From: JAWAAW01 sp964353335
Lineage (GTDB): Archaea; Nanobdellota; Nanobdellia; Woesearchaeales; ARS49
Direction of reading: 5' to 3'
DNA length: 64,000 nucleotides
NCBI GenBank assembly: GCA_964353335.1
Contig: CAYGVI010000001.1
Location: forward strand, 124,001-188,000
A program made the position numbers and the translations under genes. Positions within the stretch are counted from its first letter, which is position 1. Every line of letters starts with the position of its first letter. Shown here piece by piece: positions 1 to 8,605 of this stretch. The notes under the pieces are model-generated. The model worked only from the letters and a program-made list of their open reading frames with translations, did no database searches and was not told where the DNA came from.

Positions 1-423
1 TTGCTGGACAGGCTCTGCAACAGGTTCTTCTGCAGGGCTTGTTTCAGAAGTAATGACCTCTTGCTGAGGATAAACAAAAGCTTCTGTCTGGCTGGCAAGC
101 TCTGGAGTTCCTGACTGCATTCCGCCTGCCTGCTGTGTAACCTGCTCTGTGAGAAGTACTGGCTTTTCTATTTCAGGCGTTTGAACAAATGAAGGTGAAA
201 TCACGAAAAAATAAACAATAAGTCCAAGAACAATGAAAGCCGCAAGCCCTACGAGCGCAAGCGCCAGTCTGGACCTTTCGATGTGGCTCTTTGCCGCATC
301 TGCAAGCGCGGTTTGAATATCCTCATCTTCCCATCCCTCTTCTCTCAAACGCTCTGCGACATCTGCGTGTGAATACCCCTTGTGGAGGTTGTCCTGAATA
401 TACTTCACCAGCTTTTTATCCAT
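1..423 (-). CDS. Single-pass membrane protein with N-terminal helical motif (C-terminus cut by window edge)
   Basis: The frame is open from ATG at 423 to the window edge, so the C-terminus is missing. Residues 1-45 form a soluble amphipathic region with the pattern LVKYIQ-x5-KGY-x9-LREEGW-x5-I-x2-AL, then a basic stop (IERSRL) and one strong membrane segment, then a Pro/Glu/Gln/Thr-rich tail. The same N-terminal pattern occurs in the protein at 15539-15823. A TTTTAATAC box lies about 27 nt upstream of the ATG, so the mRNA is probably leaderless. It is divergent from the PGI/PMI gene. The function is not recognised. Confidence 0.7.
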   Translation of the reverse strand, partial: MDKKLVKYIQDNLHKGYSHADVAERLREEGWEDEDIQTALADAAKSHIERSRLALALVGLAAFIVLGLIVYFFVISPSFVQTPEIEKPVLLTEQVTQQAGGMQSGTPELASQTEAFVYPQQEVITSETSPAEEPVAEPVQQ

Positions 424-440
424 ACGCCAAAGATTGCTGT

Positions 441-531
441 TTGAGTATTAAAACCTAACCAATGATGCCGCCAATCTGCGGATTTGCGGACACCTCGGAA
501 ATGAAACATTTCCGACGCAAGTTTAATATAA
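441..531. promoter_or_regulatory. Divergent promoter region with an 8-bp inverted repeat
   Basis: A minus-strand TATA-like box (about 441-455) serves the gene starting at 423, and a plus-strand box GTTTAATATAAT (about 521-532) serves the gene at 554. Between them lies a perfect inverted repeat, CGGAAATG-AAA-CATTTCCG (496-514). It could be an operator acting on both genes, an RNA hairpin of an unprocessed transcript, or part of an upstream promoter element; see the similar TTTCCG element before EF-1A. Confidence 0.5.
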
Positions 532-553
532 TAGAAAAGCAGCGGCAGGAAAC

Positions 554-1513
554 ATGGATTTGCTTGGCATAATACACGCGCTTCCCCAACAGATTCGCGA
601 GGGAGTGCAGCTTGGAAAAGACGTCAAGGTTACAGGCGAGTTCTCAAACATTGTTGTCACAGGGATGGGCGGCTCTGGGATTCCAGGAGATTTGCTCAAG
701 GCAGTCCTGCACAACTGCAAGCTGCCAATAATCGTCAACAAGGACTACTCAGTTCCGGGATTTGTCAGTAAGAACACGCTCGTATTTGTAATATCATACT
801 CAGGAAACACAGAGGAGACATTGTCAGCTTTCAAGGAATGCCAGAAAAAAAGGGCAACAATAGTCGTGCTCACAGCAGGCGGAAAGCTCAGGGATTTGGC
901 AAGGCAGAGCAATATTCCAATAATAGTCATTCCATCCGGATTGCCGCCAAGAAGCGCTGTTGCCTACCTTTTGTTCCCGATGCTCTTGGTGCTGCACAAT
1001 GCAGGAATCACCAAGCTTGATGTCGCTGAAATCAAGGCAACGATTGAAGCTCTCAAGAACCCTGAATTTGACTCAAAAGCAAAAGAGCTCGCAGGGCATT
1101 TGCAGGGAAAGATTCCAATCATTTACTCAGGACCACAGCACGAGGCAGTTGCTTTGCGCTGGAAGCAGGAATTCAATGAGAACAGCAAGTCGCACGCATT
1201 CTACAATGTGTTTTCAGAGCTAGACCACAATGAAATCACCGCATACCAGAACGCAAAAGACACATTCCACGTCATTCTGCTGCGCGATGAGCGAGAGCAC
1301 GCGCAGAACAGGAAGCGCATGGACCACCTGAAGCAGCTGGTCAAGGACAGGAAAATACCAATAACAGAAATAATGCTGAAAGGAATGCTTCCGCTCGTAA
1401 AGATTTTCACAGCGCTCTACATGGGCGACTTAACTTCTTACTACCTTGCGGAAAAATACAACGTTGACCCGATAGACACGCACATAATAGAAGATTTGAA
1501 GAAAAAACTCTGA
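554..1513 (+). CDS. Bifunctional phosphoglucose/phosphomannose isomerase
   Basis: This 319-residue protein matches the archaeal PGI/PMI family, which interconverts glucose-6-P or mannose-6-P with fructose-6-P in the cytoplasm, feeding glycolysis/gluconeogenesis and glycan precursor synthesis. The N-terminal SIS domain has the sugar-phosphate loop VVTGMGGSGIPGD (about residues 33-46) and SYSGNTEET (about 84-92). The second half carries the family catalytic region QEFNENSK...ELDHNE (Glu and His near 205-225) and ends with PIDTHIIEDLK, as in the family. Length is typical. The start is an ATG about 28 nt after a TATA box. Its TGA directly abuts the TCA of the convergent MscS gene. Confidence 0.92.
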   Translation: MDLLGIIHALPQQIREGVQLGKDVKVTGEFSNIVVTGMGGSGIPGDLLKAVLHNCKLPIIVNKDYSVPGFVSKNTLVFVISYSGNTEETLSAFKECQKKRATIVVLTAGGKLRDLARQSNIPIIVIPSGLPPRSAVAYLLFPMLLVLHNAGITKLDVAEIKATIEALKNPEFDSKAKELAGHLQGKIPIIYSGPQHEAVALRWKQEFNENSKSHAFYNVFSELDHNEITAYQNAKDTFHVILLRDEREHAQNRKRMDHLKQLVKDRKIPITEIMLKGMLPLVKIFTALYMGDLTSYYLAEKYNVDPIDTHIIEDLKKKL

Positions 1514-2539
1514 TCACTTCTTCATATACAGAGTTCTTGTCGGGAAGGGGATATCTATGCCTGCGAGCTGCAAATTCTCGTAAACACGCTGTATTACTTC
1601 GCTTCTCATGTCTCCCCTGTTCCTGTAGTCCTCTATGAAGAATTTGAGCTGGAAATTAAGAGCAGACTCGCCAAGCTCCTTAAAGTGGACAAGCGGCGCA
1701 GGCTCTGACATAACTCCAGGGACGCCTTTCAAAGAGCCAAGCAAAATCTTCCTCACCTTGTTCGCATCGCTGCCATAAGCGACATTAACATCAATCACGA
1801 TTCGCAAATGCGGCGTGGGAAGCGAGAAGTTTGTTATCTTCGCATTGGCAAGCGCGCTGTTTGGCATCACAATCAGCTGGGCGTCATCAGTAAGTATCTT
1901 CGTGCTGCGCAGGCCGACGTGGATTATTTCCCCTGTTTCCCCGCTGTCAAGGTGGATTGTGTCGCCGACATTGAAAGTGTCGTCAATAATCAATGCAAGC
2001 CCGCCAAGAATGTTTGCCATTGTGCCCTGCAGGGCAAGGCCGATAGCCAAACCCGCGATTCCAAGGCCGGCAATTAATGCTGTGACGTGAATGCCCCAGT
2101 TTGTAAGTATGAGCGCAAAAGCAAGTATGAGTATGGCGAGCTTGAAAAAGCCCTGAAACAAGGACAGGAAATTGTCATCTGAGCGAGTTGGAGTCTTGCG
2201 GACAATGTGCACAAGCCATTTCTTTATCAGGGTTGTTGAAATGCTGATAACCCAGTATGCAGAAACTGCAATAATCAGCGTCTTTAAAAAACCGTAAACC
2301 CATTTTTGCTGGACTCCGAGCCAAATCAGCCCGATGTAAACGCCTGCAAGAAGAAATGCTGCTGCAAGCAGGATTCTCAGCTCTGCAATAACCGCGGCTG
2401 TTGTTTCAAGCTTTTTCCTTTCGGCAAGAGTCTCAAGAATGTTGATGATAATAATAGAGGCAACAGCAAGTATTATTCCTCCAATAATCCAGAAAGCAGC
2501 CATAACTGCCGGATGAGTAATCACTGTCATTAGTTGCAT
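1514..2539 (-). CDS. mscS: MscS-family small-conductance mechanosensitive channel
   Basis: The 341-residue protein has about four hydrophobic segments in the first 170 residues. These are followed by the signature pore helix and beta-domain of MscS: GLGIAGLAIGLALQGTMAN, then ILGGLALIIDDTFNVGD. The C-terminal part fits the MscS cytoplasmic vestibule (IPFPTRTLYM near the end). The expected role is release of osmolytes through the membrane on hypo-osmotic shock. The ATG at 2539 sits about 27 nt after a minus-strand TTTAAAAG box, consistent with a leaderless mRNA. It converges on the isomerase gene with no spacer. Confidence 0.93.
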   Translation of the reverse strand: MQLMTVITHPAVMAAFWIIGGIILAVASIIIINILETLAERKKLETTAAVIAELRILLAAAFLLAGVYIGLIWLGVQQKWVYGFLKTLIIAVSAYWVISISTTLIKKWLVHIVRKTPTRSDDNFLSLFQGFFKLAILILAFALILTNWGIHVTALIAGLGIAGLAIGLALQGTMANILGGLALIIDDTFNVGDTIHLDSGETGEIIHVGLRSTKILTDDAQLIVMPNSALANAKITNFSLPTPHLRIVIDVNVAYGSDANKVRKILLGSLKGVPGVMSEPAPLVHFKELGESALNFQLKFFIEDYRNRGDMRSEVIQRVYENLQLAGIDIPFPTRTLYMKK

Positions 2540-2576
2540 GGCTGTAATAAAAAATCGCTGCTTTTAAACCTGCGGT

Positions 2577-2765
2577 TCAGTGCTTTGCCCTTGGCTCCTT
2601 TGTTGAACCGCCTGTGCAGGTGCACTGGTCAAAGCCATGGCCGCAGACAGGGCATTCCCTCTCGAAAGCAACATTGCACGCAGGGCAGGTTCCTGTATTC
2701 TCGCTTGTCCTGCCGCAGTTGTGGCACTTGAACTTTGCAATCTTAAGCGCACTTGATATTGCCAA
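2577..2765 (-). CDS. Small zinc-ribbon protein, last gene of the L10e operon
   Basis: This 62-residue protein has four Cys pairs, CHNC, CPAC, CPVC and CTC, with a His near the end, which suggests one or two zinc-ribbon knuckles. The best start is TTG at 2765, overlapping the upstream 55-aa gene by 23 nt; no ATG is available in frame. Placement after ribosomal protein L10e suggests a translation-related or RNA-binding role, as for other small archaeal zinc ribbons, but that is inference from context. Confidence 0.6.
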   Translation of the reverse strand: MAISSALKIAKFKCHNCGRTSENTGTCPACNVAFERECPVCGHGFDQCTCTGGSTKEPRAKH

Positions 2766-2910
2766 TCTTTGCCGCCAGCTCGTCTATCTTCTGGTGCAAA
2801 GTCTTGATTGCCTCTTCAGGAAGGCTGTATTCCTGCGCAAAAACCGCAATCCAGTTCTTCAAATCACGGACCGCATTTTCAGCGTCCCGGACATTTGGCG
2901 CGTCTGCCAT
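2743..2910 (-). CDS. Small hypothetical protein between L10e and zinc ribbon
   Basis: The chosen start is ATG at 2910 (MADAPNVRDAENAV), preceded by GAGGTG six bases upstream. Another ATG lies at 2913, and an upstream TTG would overlap L10e. The 55 residues look fully helical and amphipathic (DLKNWIAVFAQ, LHQKIDELAAKIG), suggesting a small helical hairpin or coiled coil. It starts 10 nt after the L10e stop and overlaps the following zinc-ribbon gene, so the three genes form one operon. No family is recognised. Confidence 0.6.
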   Translation of the reverse strand: MADAPNVRDAENAVRDLKNWIAVFAQEYSLPEEAIKTLHQKIDELAAKIGNIKCA

Positions 2911-2920
2911 CATGACCACC

Positions 2921-3445
2921 TCATTTGTTTTCAACAGTGATTATCGCGCATTTGCACGGAACCTTGTAGCTCGCGCGCTTCAATGCCTTTCGCGCGACAG
3001 CGAGGTTTTCCTTGCTAGTGTGGATTGTGAACAATGCCTTGCCTGTGTGAACCTGTGCGGCAATGCCGATGGTTTTTCCGAATGAGTGCGCCATTCCTGT
3101 GCTTAAACGGTCTGCTCCTGCGCCTGAAGCGAGCGGGTTCTCCCTCAAAATATGGTGCGGGTAAATCCTCGTCATAAAGCGGAAGCCTGTTTTTCCAAGA
3201 GTCTTCTCGAGGAGCCTGTTGCATGTCTGCCTTGCGCTCTCAATCGCATTGTCGCGTATCTGCAAATCAGACTTTGAGACAAGGTCAAGAGTGTAAGGGA
3301 ACTTCTTTGCAACGTCGCCCACGTCAAAGCGGACAACCTTGCAAACCGGCCTTGAACGGACATAAGAGAGGCTCTTGTACTTGGAGAACCTTGTGTAAGG
3401 CCTTTCAAGCGCCCTATACGCCACGAACTTGCGAAGCCTTGTCAT
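2921..3445 (-). CDS. rpl10e: Large-subunit ribosomal protein L10e (uL16)
   Basis: The protein is the archaeal/eukaryotic L10e/L16 type. The N-terminus reads MTRLRKFVAYRALERPYTR with the family RPYTR motif, followed by SKYKSLSYVRSRP. The central part has RDNAIESARQTCNRLL, RIYPHHILRENP and GAGADRLSTGMAHSFGK, all characteristic of L10e, which contacts tRNA near the peptidyl-transferase centre. An in-frame ATG 60 nt upstream (3505) is rejected because L10e proteins begin near RPYTR and because a minus-strand TATA box (3469-3480) lies between the two ATGs, about 29 nt before 3445. Confidence 0.96.
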   Translation of the reverse strand: MTRLRKFVAYRALERPYTRFSKYKSLSYVRSRPVCKVVRFDVGDVAKKFPYTLDLVSKSDLQIRDNAIESARQTCNRLLEKTLGKTGFRFMTRIYPHHILRENPLASGAGADRLSTGMAHSFGKTIGIAAQVHTGKALFTIHTSKENLAVARKALKRASYKVPCKCAIITVENK

Positions 3446-3468
3446 AACCCAAAAAAGTCCGCCCGTCC

Positions 3469-3525
3469 TATTTAAAGCTTGCTGTCCCACTATGAGAGAC
3501 CGCATTTTTCCAATATATTTATATA
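3469..3525. promoter_or_regulatory. Divergent promoters of L10e operon and DUF5011 surface protein
   Basis: A minus-strand box AAGCTTTAAATA (3469-3480) lies about 29 nt before the L10e ATG. A plus-strand box TATATTTATATA (3514-3525) lies about 33 nt before the ATG at 3553. Both fit archaeal TBP sites and set the start codons. Confidence 0.65.
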
Positions 3526-3552
3526 CACAAATAGTATACTGGCTTTTTTAGT

Positions 3553-6234
3553 ATGATACCTTCGGCAGTGAAAACAACAAGGCTGATTTTTGCAAGTGTC
3601 CTTCTATTAATAGCAATCTGCTCAGCAAGCGCACTGATTGGAGCATATGTTAATACTGCTTCAGGCGGTGAAGCAATTCCTGCAGACACAACAGGCGGGG
3701 CATACACTCCACTCACAGGTCCTGAAATCGTTGAAACAGCACCAGGGCAGATAGGCACTGGAACAATAATTCTCGCTTTCCCTGCTGGCTTTGAAATCAA
3801 CATGAGCGCAACTGTCGCGGTGATAGTCAAAAACCTCACAACAAACAATGCAAATAACATAAACAGCGTACCTGGCGGGAGCACAGCGCTTCCTGCGGTG
3901 TTAGTTGACAGCAGCCACATTTTATTCAATGTAACCTCTGCGTCCAATGGGGGTTCAATGAACAGCCTGTTATTCGTTAACATCAGCGTACGCCCGACTG
4001 CAGGAACCCCCCTGCGATATGGAAACATCACAAAGAGCGGAAACTCAATCATTGCAGGTGTTGCAAATGGCTACTCAATGGGAACGCTTGTTGAAGTGCC
4101 GGGCACAGTCACAAATATAACAGTCTCACCAGATGCCGCAACAATCGACCAGGGCGACAGCGTTGATTACACCACAGAAGGCTTTGATGCGTATGGCAAC
4201 TCAGCAGGTGTTGTGACATCATCAACCCTGTTTGGAATTGACCTTGCTGCAAATGGGAGCTTTTCAGCAAACACTTACACTTCGCAGAATGCAGGAGTCT
4301 GGACCGTAACAGGAACACACAGCGCAGTAATAGATACAGCAACACTCACAGTGCGCGACATAACCCCTCCAGTAATCACAATTCTCGGCTCAAGCAATGT
4401 AACAGTAGAAGTGCACAATCAGTATGATGATGAAGGCGCAACCGCGCTTGACGATACAGACGGAAACCTGACTGGTGCAATAATAACAGTCAACACAGTA
4501 AACCAGGAGGTGCTTGGAACATACACAGTAACATACCGCGTCAATGACTCCGCAGGAAACATAGGAGTGGCAGTCCGCACAGTAAACGTGGTTGATACAA
4601 CCCTGCCGGTAATTACAATTCTTGGCGAAAACCCGGTCGCCATACACTACGGCAACACATACATTGACGATGGCGCAACAGCAAATGACAACTATGACGG
4701 CAACCTTACAGGCGCGCTGGTAACTGTAATCAATGTGAACACGCACGTGCTCGGAAACCAGACAGTCACTTATAATGTGACAGACTCATCAGGAAATACT
4801 GCGCATGCAACGCGCATAGTTATGGTAATAGATAAAGAAATTCCCATAATCAATTTGACCGGCACAAGCCCAGTTGATGTGCCATTCAACACCACCTATG
4901 TTGATGCAGGCGCAACAGCAGAGGACAATGCAGACGGAAACATAACAGCAAGCATCATAACTGAAAGCGATGTCAACACCAGCAAAGTCGGAACATACAA
5001 TGTCACATACCGCGTCAGCGACTCGTCAGGAAATGTGGCAGTTGCAGTCACACGAACAGTGAATGTTGTGGATATTACGCCGCCAGTACTCACAATTCTT
5101 GGTGACAACCCTGCAACAGTTGAAAGGACAAACTCATATGCGGATGCAGGTGCAACAGCCAATGACAACTATGACGGCGAAATAACTGGCGCAATAAGAA
5201 TATTCAACCCGGTTAATCCATTCATTGTCGGAAATTACACAGTCACTTATGATGTCAATGACTCTTCAGGAAACAGCGCACATGCAGAAAGGACTGTAAA
5301 TGTTGTTGACACAACACCGCCAGAGCTTAACTCTGCAGAAACACAGGACGCAGACAGCGACGGAATGATTGATTCAATTGTGCTCACATTCAATGAGAAC
5401 ATAGGCGATGACTTCCTTAATGCGGGAACCTCTGACAACTGGGATGTTGATGGATATGACAATGAGCAGATCGGCACAGGCTCAGATGCAAATGACACTA
5501 TTCTTGTGCTCACATTTGATGAAAGCAACACCAGCGACACAGGAGCAGAGCCAAGCATATCATACACCCAAGGTGGAAGCCCAACAAGCACACATGACCT
5601 TGCAGGAAATGAGCTTGTAACAATGTCAACAACTGCAAATGACGGCGCAAAGCCGATACTGACGCTTAACGGCGCCAACCCAATGACAATCACAACAGGC
5701 AGCACATTCACAGACCCTGGCGCAAACGCGACAGAGCAAGGCCTGATTACAACGACAGGAACAGTAAATACAGGCGCTGCAGGCACATACTACATAATTT
5801 ACCAAATGACTGACGATGCAGGCAATGACGCTGCAAATGTTACAAGGACAGTCAATGTCGTTAACCCCGTAGTCACAGGAGGTGGCGGGGGCGGCGGTGG
5901 AGGAAGCGGAGGAGGCAGACCAACACCCCCAACACCAACCCCATCTGGAGGTCAGCCGTTCACATTCCCATCATTGCCCTTAGTTACAGGAAATTCAGAA
6001 ATGCAACAGCAAAACCCTGAGCCTGAAACAGGCAACATCCAGCCTTCAGGGGAAACAGCGCCAGAAGAAACAGGGGATCTGCCAATAATACAGCCCCAGG
6101 CAACAGGAATCTTCAACCTCAACACAAGAATGAAGTGGTTTGGAGTGGGAATCCTGCTCTTATTGCTCCTGGCGCTTGGAACTTACGCCTTCCGCAGGAT
6201 GAGAAAAAATTCCAAGCCGCAGTTCTACCCATAA
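3553..6234 (+). CDS. Cell-surface protein with tandem DUF5011 Ig-like repeats and C-terminal membrane anchor
   Basis: The 893-residue protein starts with a signal peptide (hydrophobic residues about 10-30). Five DUF5011-type Ig-like repeats follow, four of them in tandem from about residue 268 to 588. Each is built on PVITILG-x-NP, DDGATA-x-DN-x-DGN and GTYTVTYRVNDSSGN-type motifs. A SbsA-like/Big_5-type domain (about 588-695) precedes the fifth repeat (about 698-770). Next come a poly-Gly linker, a Pro/Thr-rich stretch, and a C-terminal membrane helix with a basic tail (YAFRRMRKN). NxS/T sequons are frequent, suggesting N-glycosylation. This is an adhesin or S-layer-like architecture anchored in the cell membrane. 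The SpoIIM-like gene follows after 1 nt. Confidence 0.85.
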   Translation: MIPSAVKTTRLIFASVLLLIAICSASALIGAYVNTASGGEAIPADTTGGAYTPLTGPEIVETAPGQIGTGTIILAFPAGFEINMSATVAVIVKNLTTNNANNINSVPGGSTALPAVLVDSSHILFNVTSASNGGSMNSLLFVNISVRPTAGTPLRYGNITKSGNSIIAGVANGYSMGTLVEVPGTVTNITVSPDAATIDQGDSVDYTTEGFDAYGNSAGVVTSSTLFGIDLAANGSFSANTYTSQNAGVWTVTGTHSAVIDTATLTVRDITPPVITILGSSNVTVEVHNQYDDEGATALDDTDGNLTGAIITVNTVNQEVLGTYTVTYRVNDSAGNIGVAVRTVNVVDTTLPVITILGENPVAIHYGNTYIDDGATANDNYDGNLTGALVTVINVNTHVLGNQTVTYNVTDSSGNTAHATRIVMVIDKEIPIINLTGTSPVDVPFNTTYVDAGATAEDNADGNITASIITESDVNTSKVGTYNVTYRVSDSSGNVAVAVTRTVNVVDITPPVLTILGDNPATVERTNSYADAGATANDNYDGEITGAIRIFNPVNPFIVGNYTVTYDVNDSSGNSAHAERTVNVVDTTPPELNSAETQDADSDGMIDSIVLTFNENIGDDFLNAGTSDNWDVDGYDNEQIGTGSDANDTILVLTFDESNTSDTGAEPSISYTQGGSPTSTHDLAGNELVTMSTTANDGAKPILTLNGANPMTITTGSTFTDPGANATEQGLITTTGTVNTGAAGTYYIIYQMTDDAGNDAANVTRTVNVVNPVVTGGGGGGGGGSGGGRPTPPTPTPSGGQPFTFPSLPLVTGNSEMQQQNPEPETGNIQPSGETAPEETGDLPIIQPQATGIFNLNTRMKWFGVGILLLLLLALGTYAFRRMRKNSKPQFYP

Positions 6235-6235
6235 A

Positions 6236-7048
6236 ATGGTGCTTGAACAGCTTCTGGACAGGAAAATTGTCATCAGGCATTTCTCTTTTGTCTTTTTCCT
6301 GAGCGCAGCATATGTCTTTATCGCGTATGCATCAATGCAGTTATTCTTTCCAAACCAGAGCCTTGCGACAGTGCTTTTGCTGACAATACTGCTTGTTCCC
6401 AGCCTGCATCATTTGATTGTCATGGAAGAAAAGATTGAAAGGACAGGAAGCTCACATTTCTGGAGACGGCACCACACGCTGTTTAAGTGCTATACAGGCG
6501 CGTTTCTCGGACTGCTCGCAGGATTTATCATTATTGGAATGGTCAACCAGGCTACGCTTGAATACCAGACAAACCAGCTTTTGCAAAGCCATTTGAGACC
6601 AGAGGTAATTCAGAATTTCAGCTTAAACCCGTACACGCCCTCAATAGCCAATGCATTTGCGCTTGCATCTCACAACCTCTCTTATCTTATCATAGGATTC
6701 ATACTTTCCCTGTTTTACGGCGCAGGAGCCACATTCATAATCGCGTACAATGCCTCTGTTTTCGCAGCTTTTGTGGTCCAGATTTTCCATCGCTGGGCAG
6801 GGGCGTGGCAGCTAACGGCAGTATCACTTCTGCACCTGCTTCCTGAAAGCGCAGGCTACATACTCGCAGCAATCGCAGGAGCAGCATTGTCGCGCGGAAT
6901 AATCCACGAAAAGCTAAAGGGAAATGAGCTTCACAATGTCGCCCAGAACTGCTTCTTCCTATTGATAGCAGGCATATTGTTCATAATACTCGCGGCATTC
7001 ATAGAAACATTCGCAACAGCTCCGATATTCCACTCAATTCTTGCGTGA
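6236..7048 (+). CDS. SpoIIM (DUF95) family integral membrane protein
   Basis: The 270 residues contain about six membrane segments. The N-terminal half has MVLEQLLDRKIVIRHFSFVF, and the second half has the SpoIIM core (GFILSLFYGAGATFIIAYNAS and LLHLLPESAGYILAAIAGA). In bacteria SpoIIM works in engulfment of the forespore. Archaeal homologues are common and their role is unknown, though this gene is often placed beside envelope genes. It begins 1 nt after the surface-protein stop, so the two are co-transcribed. Its TGA abuts the stop of the convergent SDR gene. Confidence 0.8.
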   Translation: MVLEQLLDRKIVIRHFSFVFFLSAAYVFIAYASMQLFFPNQSLATVLLLTILLVPSLHHLIVMEEKIERTGSSHFWRRHHTLFKCYTGAFLGLLAGFIIIGMVNQATLEYQTNQLLQSHLRPEVIQNFSLNPYTPSIANAFALASHNLSYLIIGFILSLFYGAGATFIIAYNASVFAAFVVQIFHRWAGAWQLTAVSLLHLLPESAGYILAAIAGAALSRGIIHEKLKGNELHNVAQNCFFLLIAGILFIILAAFIETFATAPIFHSILA

Positions 7049-7744
7049 TTAAAGCAAAGCCCCGCCGTCTATTATTACGTTTGAGCCTGTCATGAACGCG
7101 TTTTCAGCGACTGCAACAACCATTTGCGCGATTTCTTCCGGCTTGCCGCGCCTGCCAAGTATTGTTTCACCCTCTGCCATTGGCTTTCCCTTCTGCATCC
7201 TTGTTAGCGTCGGGCCAGGGCTGACGCAGTTAACCCGCACATCAGGAGCAAGAGACTTTGCAGCAGCCTTTGTGAAATTGACCAATGCTGCTTTTGAGGC
7301 GCCATAAGCAATGTTTCCTTCCCGCGGGGTTTGCGCCCTGACCGAGCAGATGTTCACCACGCTGCCTTTTGACTTTTTCAAATAGGGTGCAAGCATCTGA
7401 ATGAGATTAAATGGCGCAATAACATTGACATTGAAAGTGTCAATCCAGTCTTTGTCTTCTGCCTTGAAAATGTCCTTCTGAATATTGATGCCTGCATTGT
7501 TCACAAGCACGTCAAGCCCGCCCATTTTCTTAACCATGCCAAGCAATGCCTGAAGCGTTGCTTTCTTGGTTATGTCGCCCTCAACCATTACGCACTTTCC
7601 CTTGGAGGAGCAGACCATTTTTTCAGCCTCGCTCTGCAGTTCATAATAGTGGATTATTACAGAATATCCCTTTTCAGAGAATGCCTGGACTATTGCTGCG
7701 CCTATGCCTGTGTTTCCGCCTGTAACTAGAACAACCTTTGCCAT
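7049..7744 (-). CDS. Short-chain dehydrogenase/reductase (SDR), classical type
   Basis: The Rossmann glycine motif VTGGNTGIG lies at the N-terminus, NNAG near residue 86, and the catalytic Ser (VNICSV) and Tyr-x3-Lys (YGASK) in the middle. The C-terminus ends in TGSNVIIDGGALL, typical of FabG-like SDRs. It is an NAD(P)-dependent oxidoreductase whose substrate cannot be told. ATG at 7744 is preferred over a TTG two codons upstream. No pathway partner is adjacent. Confidence 0.9.
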   Translation of the reverse strand: MAKVVLVTGGNTGIGAAIVQAFSEKGYSVIIHYYELQSEAEKMVCSSKGKCVMVEGDITKKATLQALLGMVKKMGGLDVLVNNAGINIQKDIFKAEDKDWIDTFNVNVIAPFNLIQMLAPYLKKSKGSVVNICSVRAQTPREGNIAYGASKAALVNFTKAAAKSLAPDVRVNCVSPGPTLTRMQKGKPMAEGETILGRRGKPEEIAQMVVAVAENAFMTGSNVIIDGGALL

Positions 7745-7780
7745 AATCAAACAAACAATAATGGTTGAATAAAAATGTTT

Positions 7781-8131
7781 CTACTTCTTATCATACTTGC
7801 GCATGTCAAAATCAAAACAGCTGTGAGAAACAAGCCCTGAATAAAGCTGCCTTGCGATTGTTTCTGCAATTTCATCCTCGCCCTCAACAATAATATTGAC
7901 TTTCAGCGAAGCAGCAATACACAGCGTCTCAAGCGAGCGTGTGCAATCAGATTCATCAAAATTCCAATCCTCCTTGGCTGACTTCAAGGTCATTTTCCGG
8001 TTATATTGCGCATAAAGCTTTTGGCATGCATTAACAAACATACAAACGCACCGCAAAGGCGTCTGCCAGCAGACATCCGCAGAAACATAAGTGCTTCCTT
8101 CCTTTTTCTGCAGTTCAGGAACGTCACTCAT
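7781..8131 (-). CDS. Hypothetical protein with HPr-like fold pattern
   Basis: The 116-residue protein has FVNACQKLYAQYNRKMTLKS followed by SLETLCIAASLKVNIIVEGEDE and a helical end. This spacing resembles HPr phosphocarriers (helix FVxxAxxF, strand, then LxxLxxxxGxxIxIxAxGEDE). The phospho-acceptor His of the HARPA loop is not present; the corresponding region reads TPLRCVCM. It may be a diverged, non-phosphorylated HPr-like module. It overlaps the upstream receiver-like gene by ATGA (4 nt), so the two are translationally coupled and probably act together. The fold is inferred by eye and needs structural confirmation. Confidence 0.45.
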   Translation of the reverse strand: MSDVPELQKKEGSTYVSADVCWQTPLRCVCMFVNACQKLYAQYNRKMTLKSAKEDWNFDESDCTRSLETLCIAASLKVNIIVEGEDEIAETIARQLYSGLVSHSCFDFDMRKYDKK

Positions 8132-8553
8132 TCTGCGCTTCCCCTGCCGAAAAAGCCATCAAGGACTTTTCTCAGGCGGTCAGCGTCAAACTGGCGCTGA
8201 GACTGGCTGTTGTTTTCCACAATAGCGTCAATGCTGCGCTGGGTTGCAAACCTGACTTTTTCATCAGCGCAGGCTGCAGTGTAAGCTATAATCGGCATTT
8301 TCGGATGCGTTTGCCTGACCTGCCTGAGTATTTCAAGGCTGCGGTCATATGTGTTTGTAAGTAGATTGTGCGGAACACACGTGATTAGCGCATCAATCTT
8401 TTTGTATTCAGGAGGGGTTGCGAGCATGTCTGGCAGGTCTTCAATGTTTTCGCCGATGAAAGATAGAACTTCATAATTATCCCCAAGCCCGTACGATACT
8501 GAGGGGTTATGAAACATTTCCCTTGACAAATAAAGCACTCTTGTCTTGTCCAT
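8128..8553 (-). CDS. Receiver-like (CheY-fold) protein without phospho-acceptor Asp
   Basis: The 141 residues follow a receiver alternation: strand RVLYLS, then IDALITCVP where strand beta-3 should end, and then the very receiver-like stretch LRQVRQTHPKMPIIAYTA (about residues 75-95), including the Thr/Ala of the switch. The position after beta-3 reads ITCVPHN rather than the usual Asp, so phosphotransfer is unlikely. No histidine kinase is near. It is coupled by an ATGA overlap to the HPr-like gene downstream. It may act as a protein-protein switch module. Confidence 0.5.
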   Translation of the reverse strand: MDKTRVLYLSREMFHNPSVSYGLGDNYEVLSFIGENIEDLPDMLATPPEYKKIDALITCVPHNLLTNTYDRSLEILRQVRQTHPKMPIIAYTAACADEKVRFATQRSIDAIVENNSQSQRQFDADRLRKVLDGFFGRGSAE

Positions 8554-8605
8554 GGCAACACATCAAGCAAGAAACAGATATAACGCTTTGTTGTAGTGTC
8601 AGGGA

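Noticed and set aside
3446..3505. Upstream start for L10e
   Set aside because: The TATA box at 3469-3480 would be inside the coding region and L10e proteins begin near RPYTR.
4358..5860. Repeats in the surface protein as an insertion or mobile element
   Set aside because: They are coding, in frame, and correspond to DUF5011 domains of one protein with no flanking duplications.
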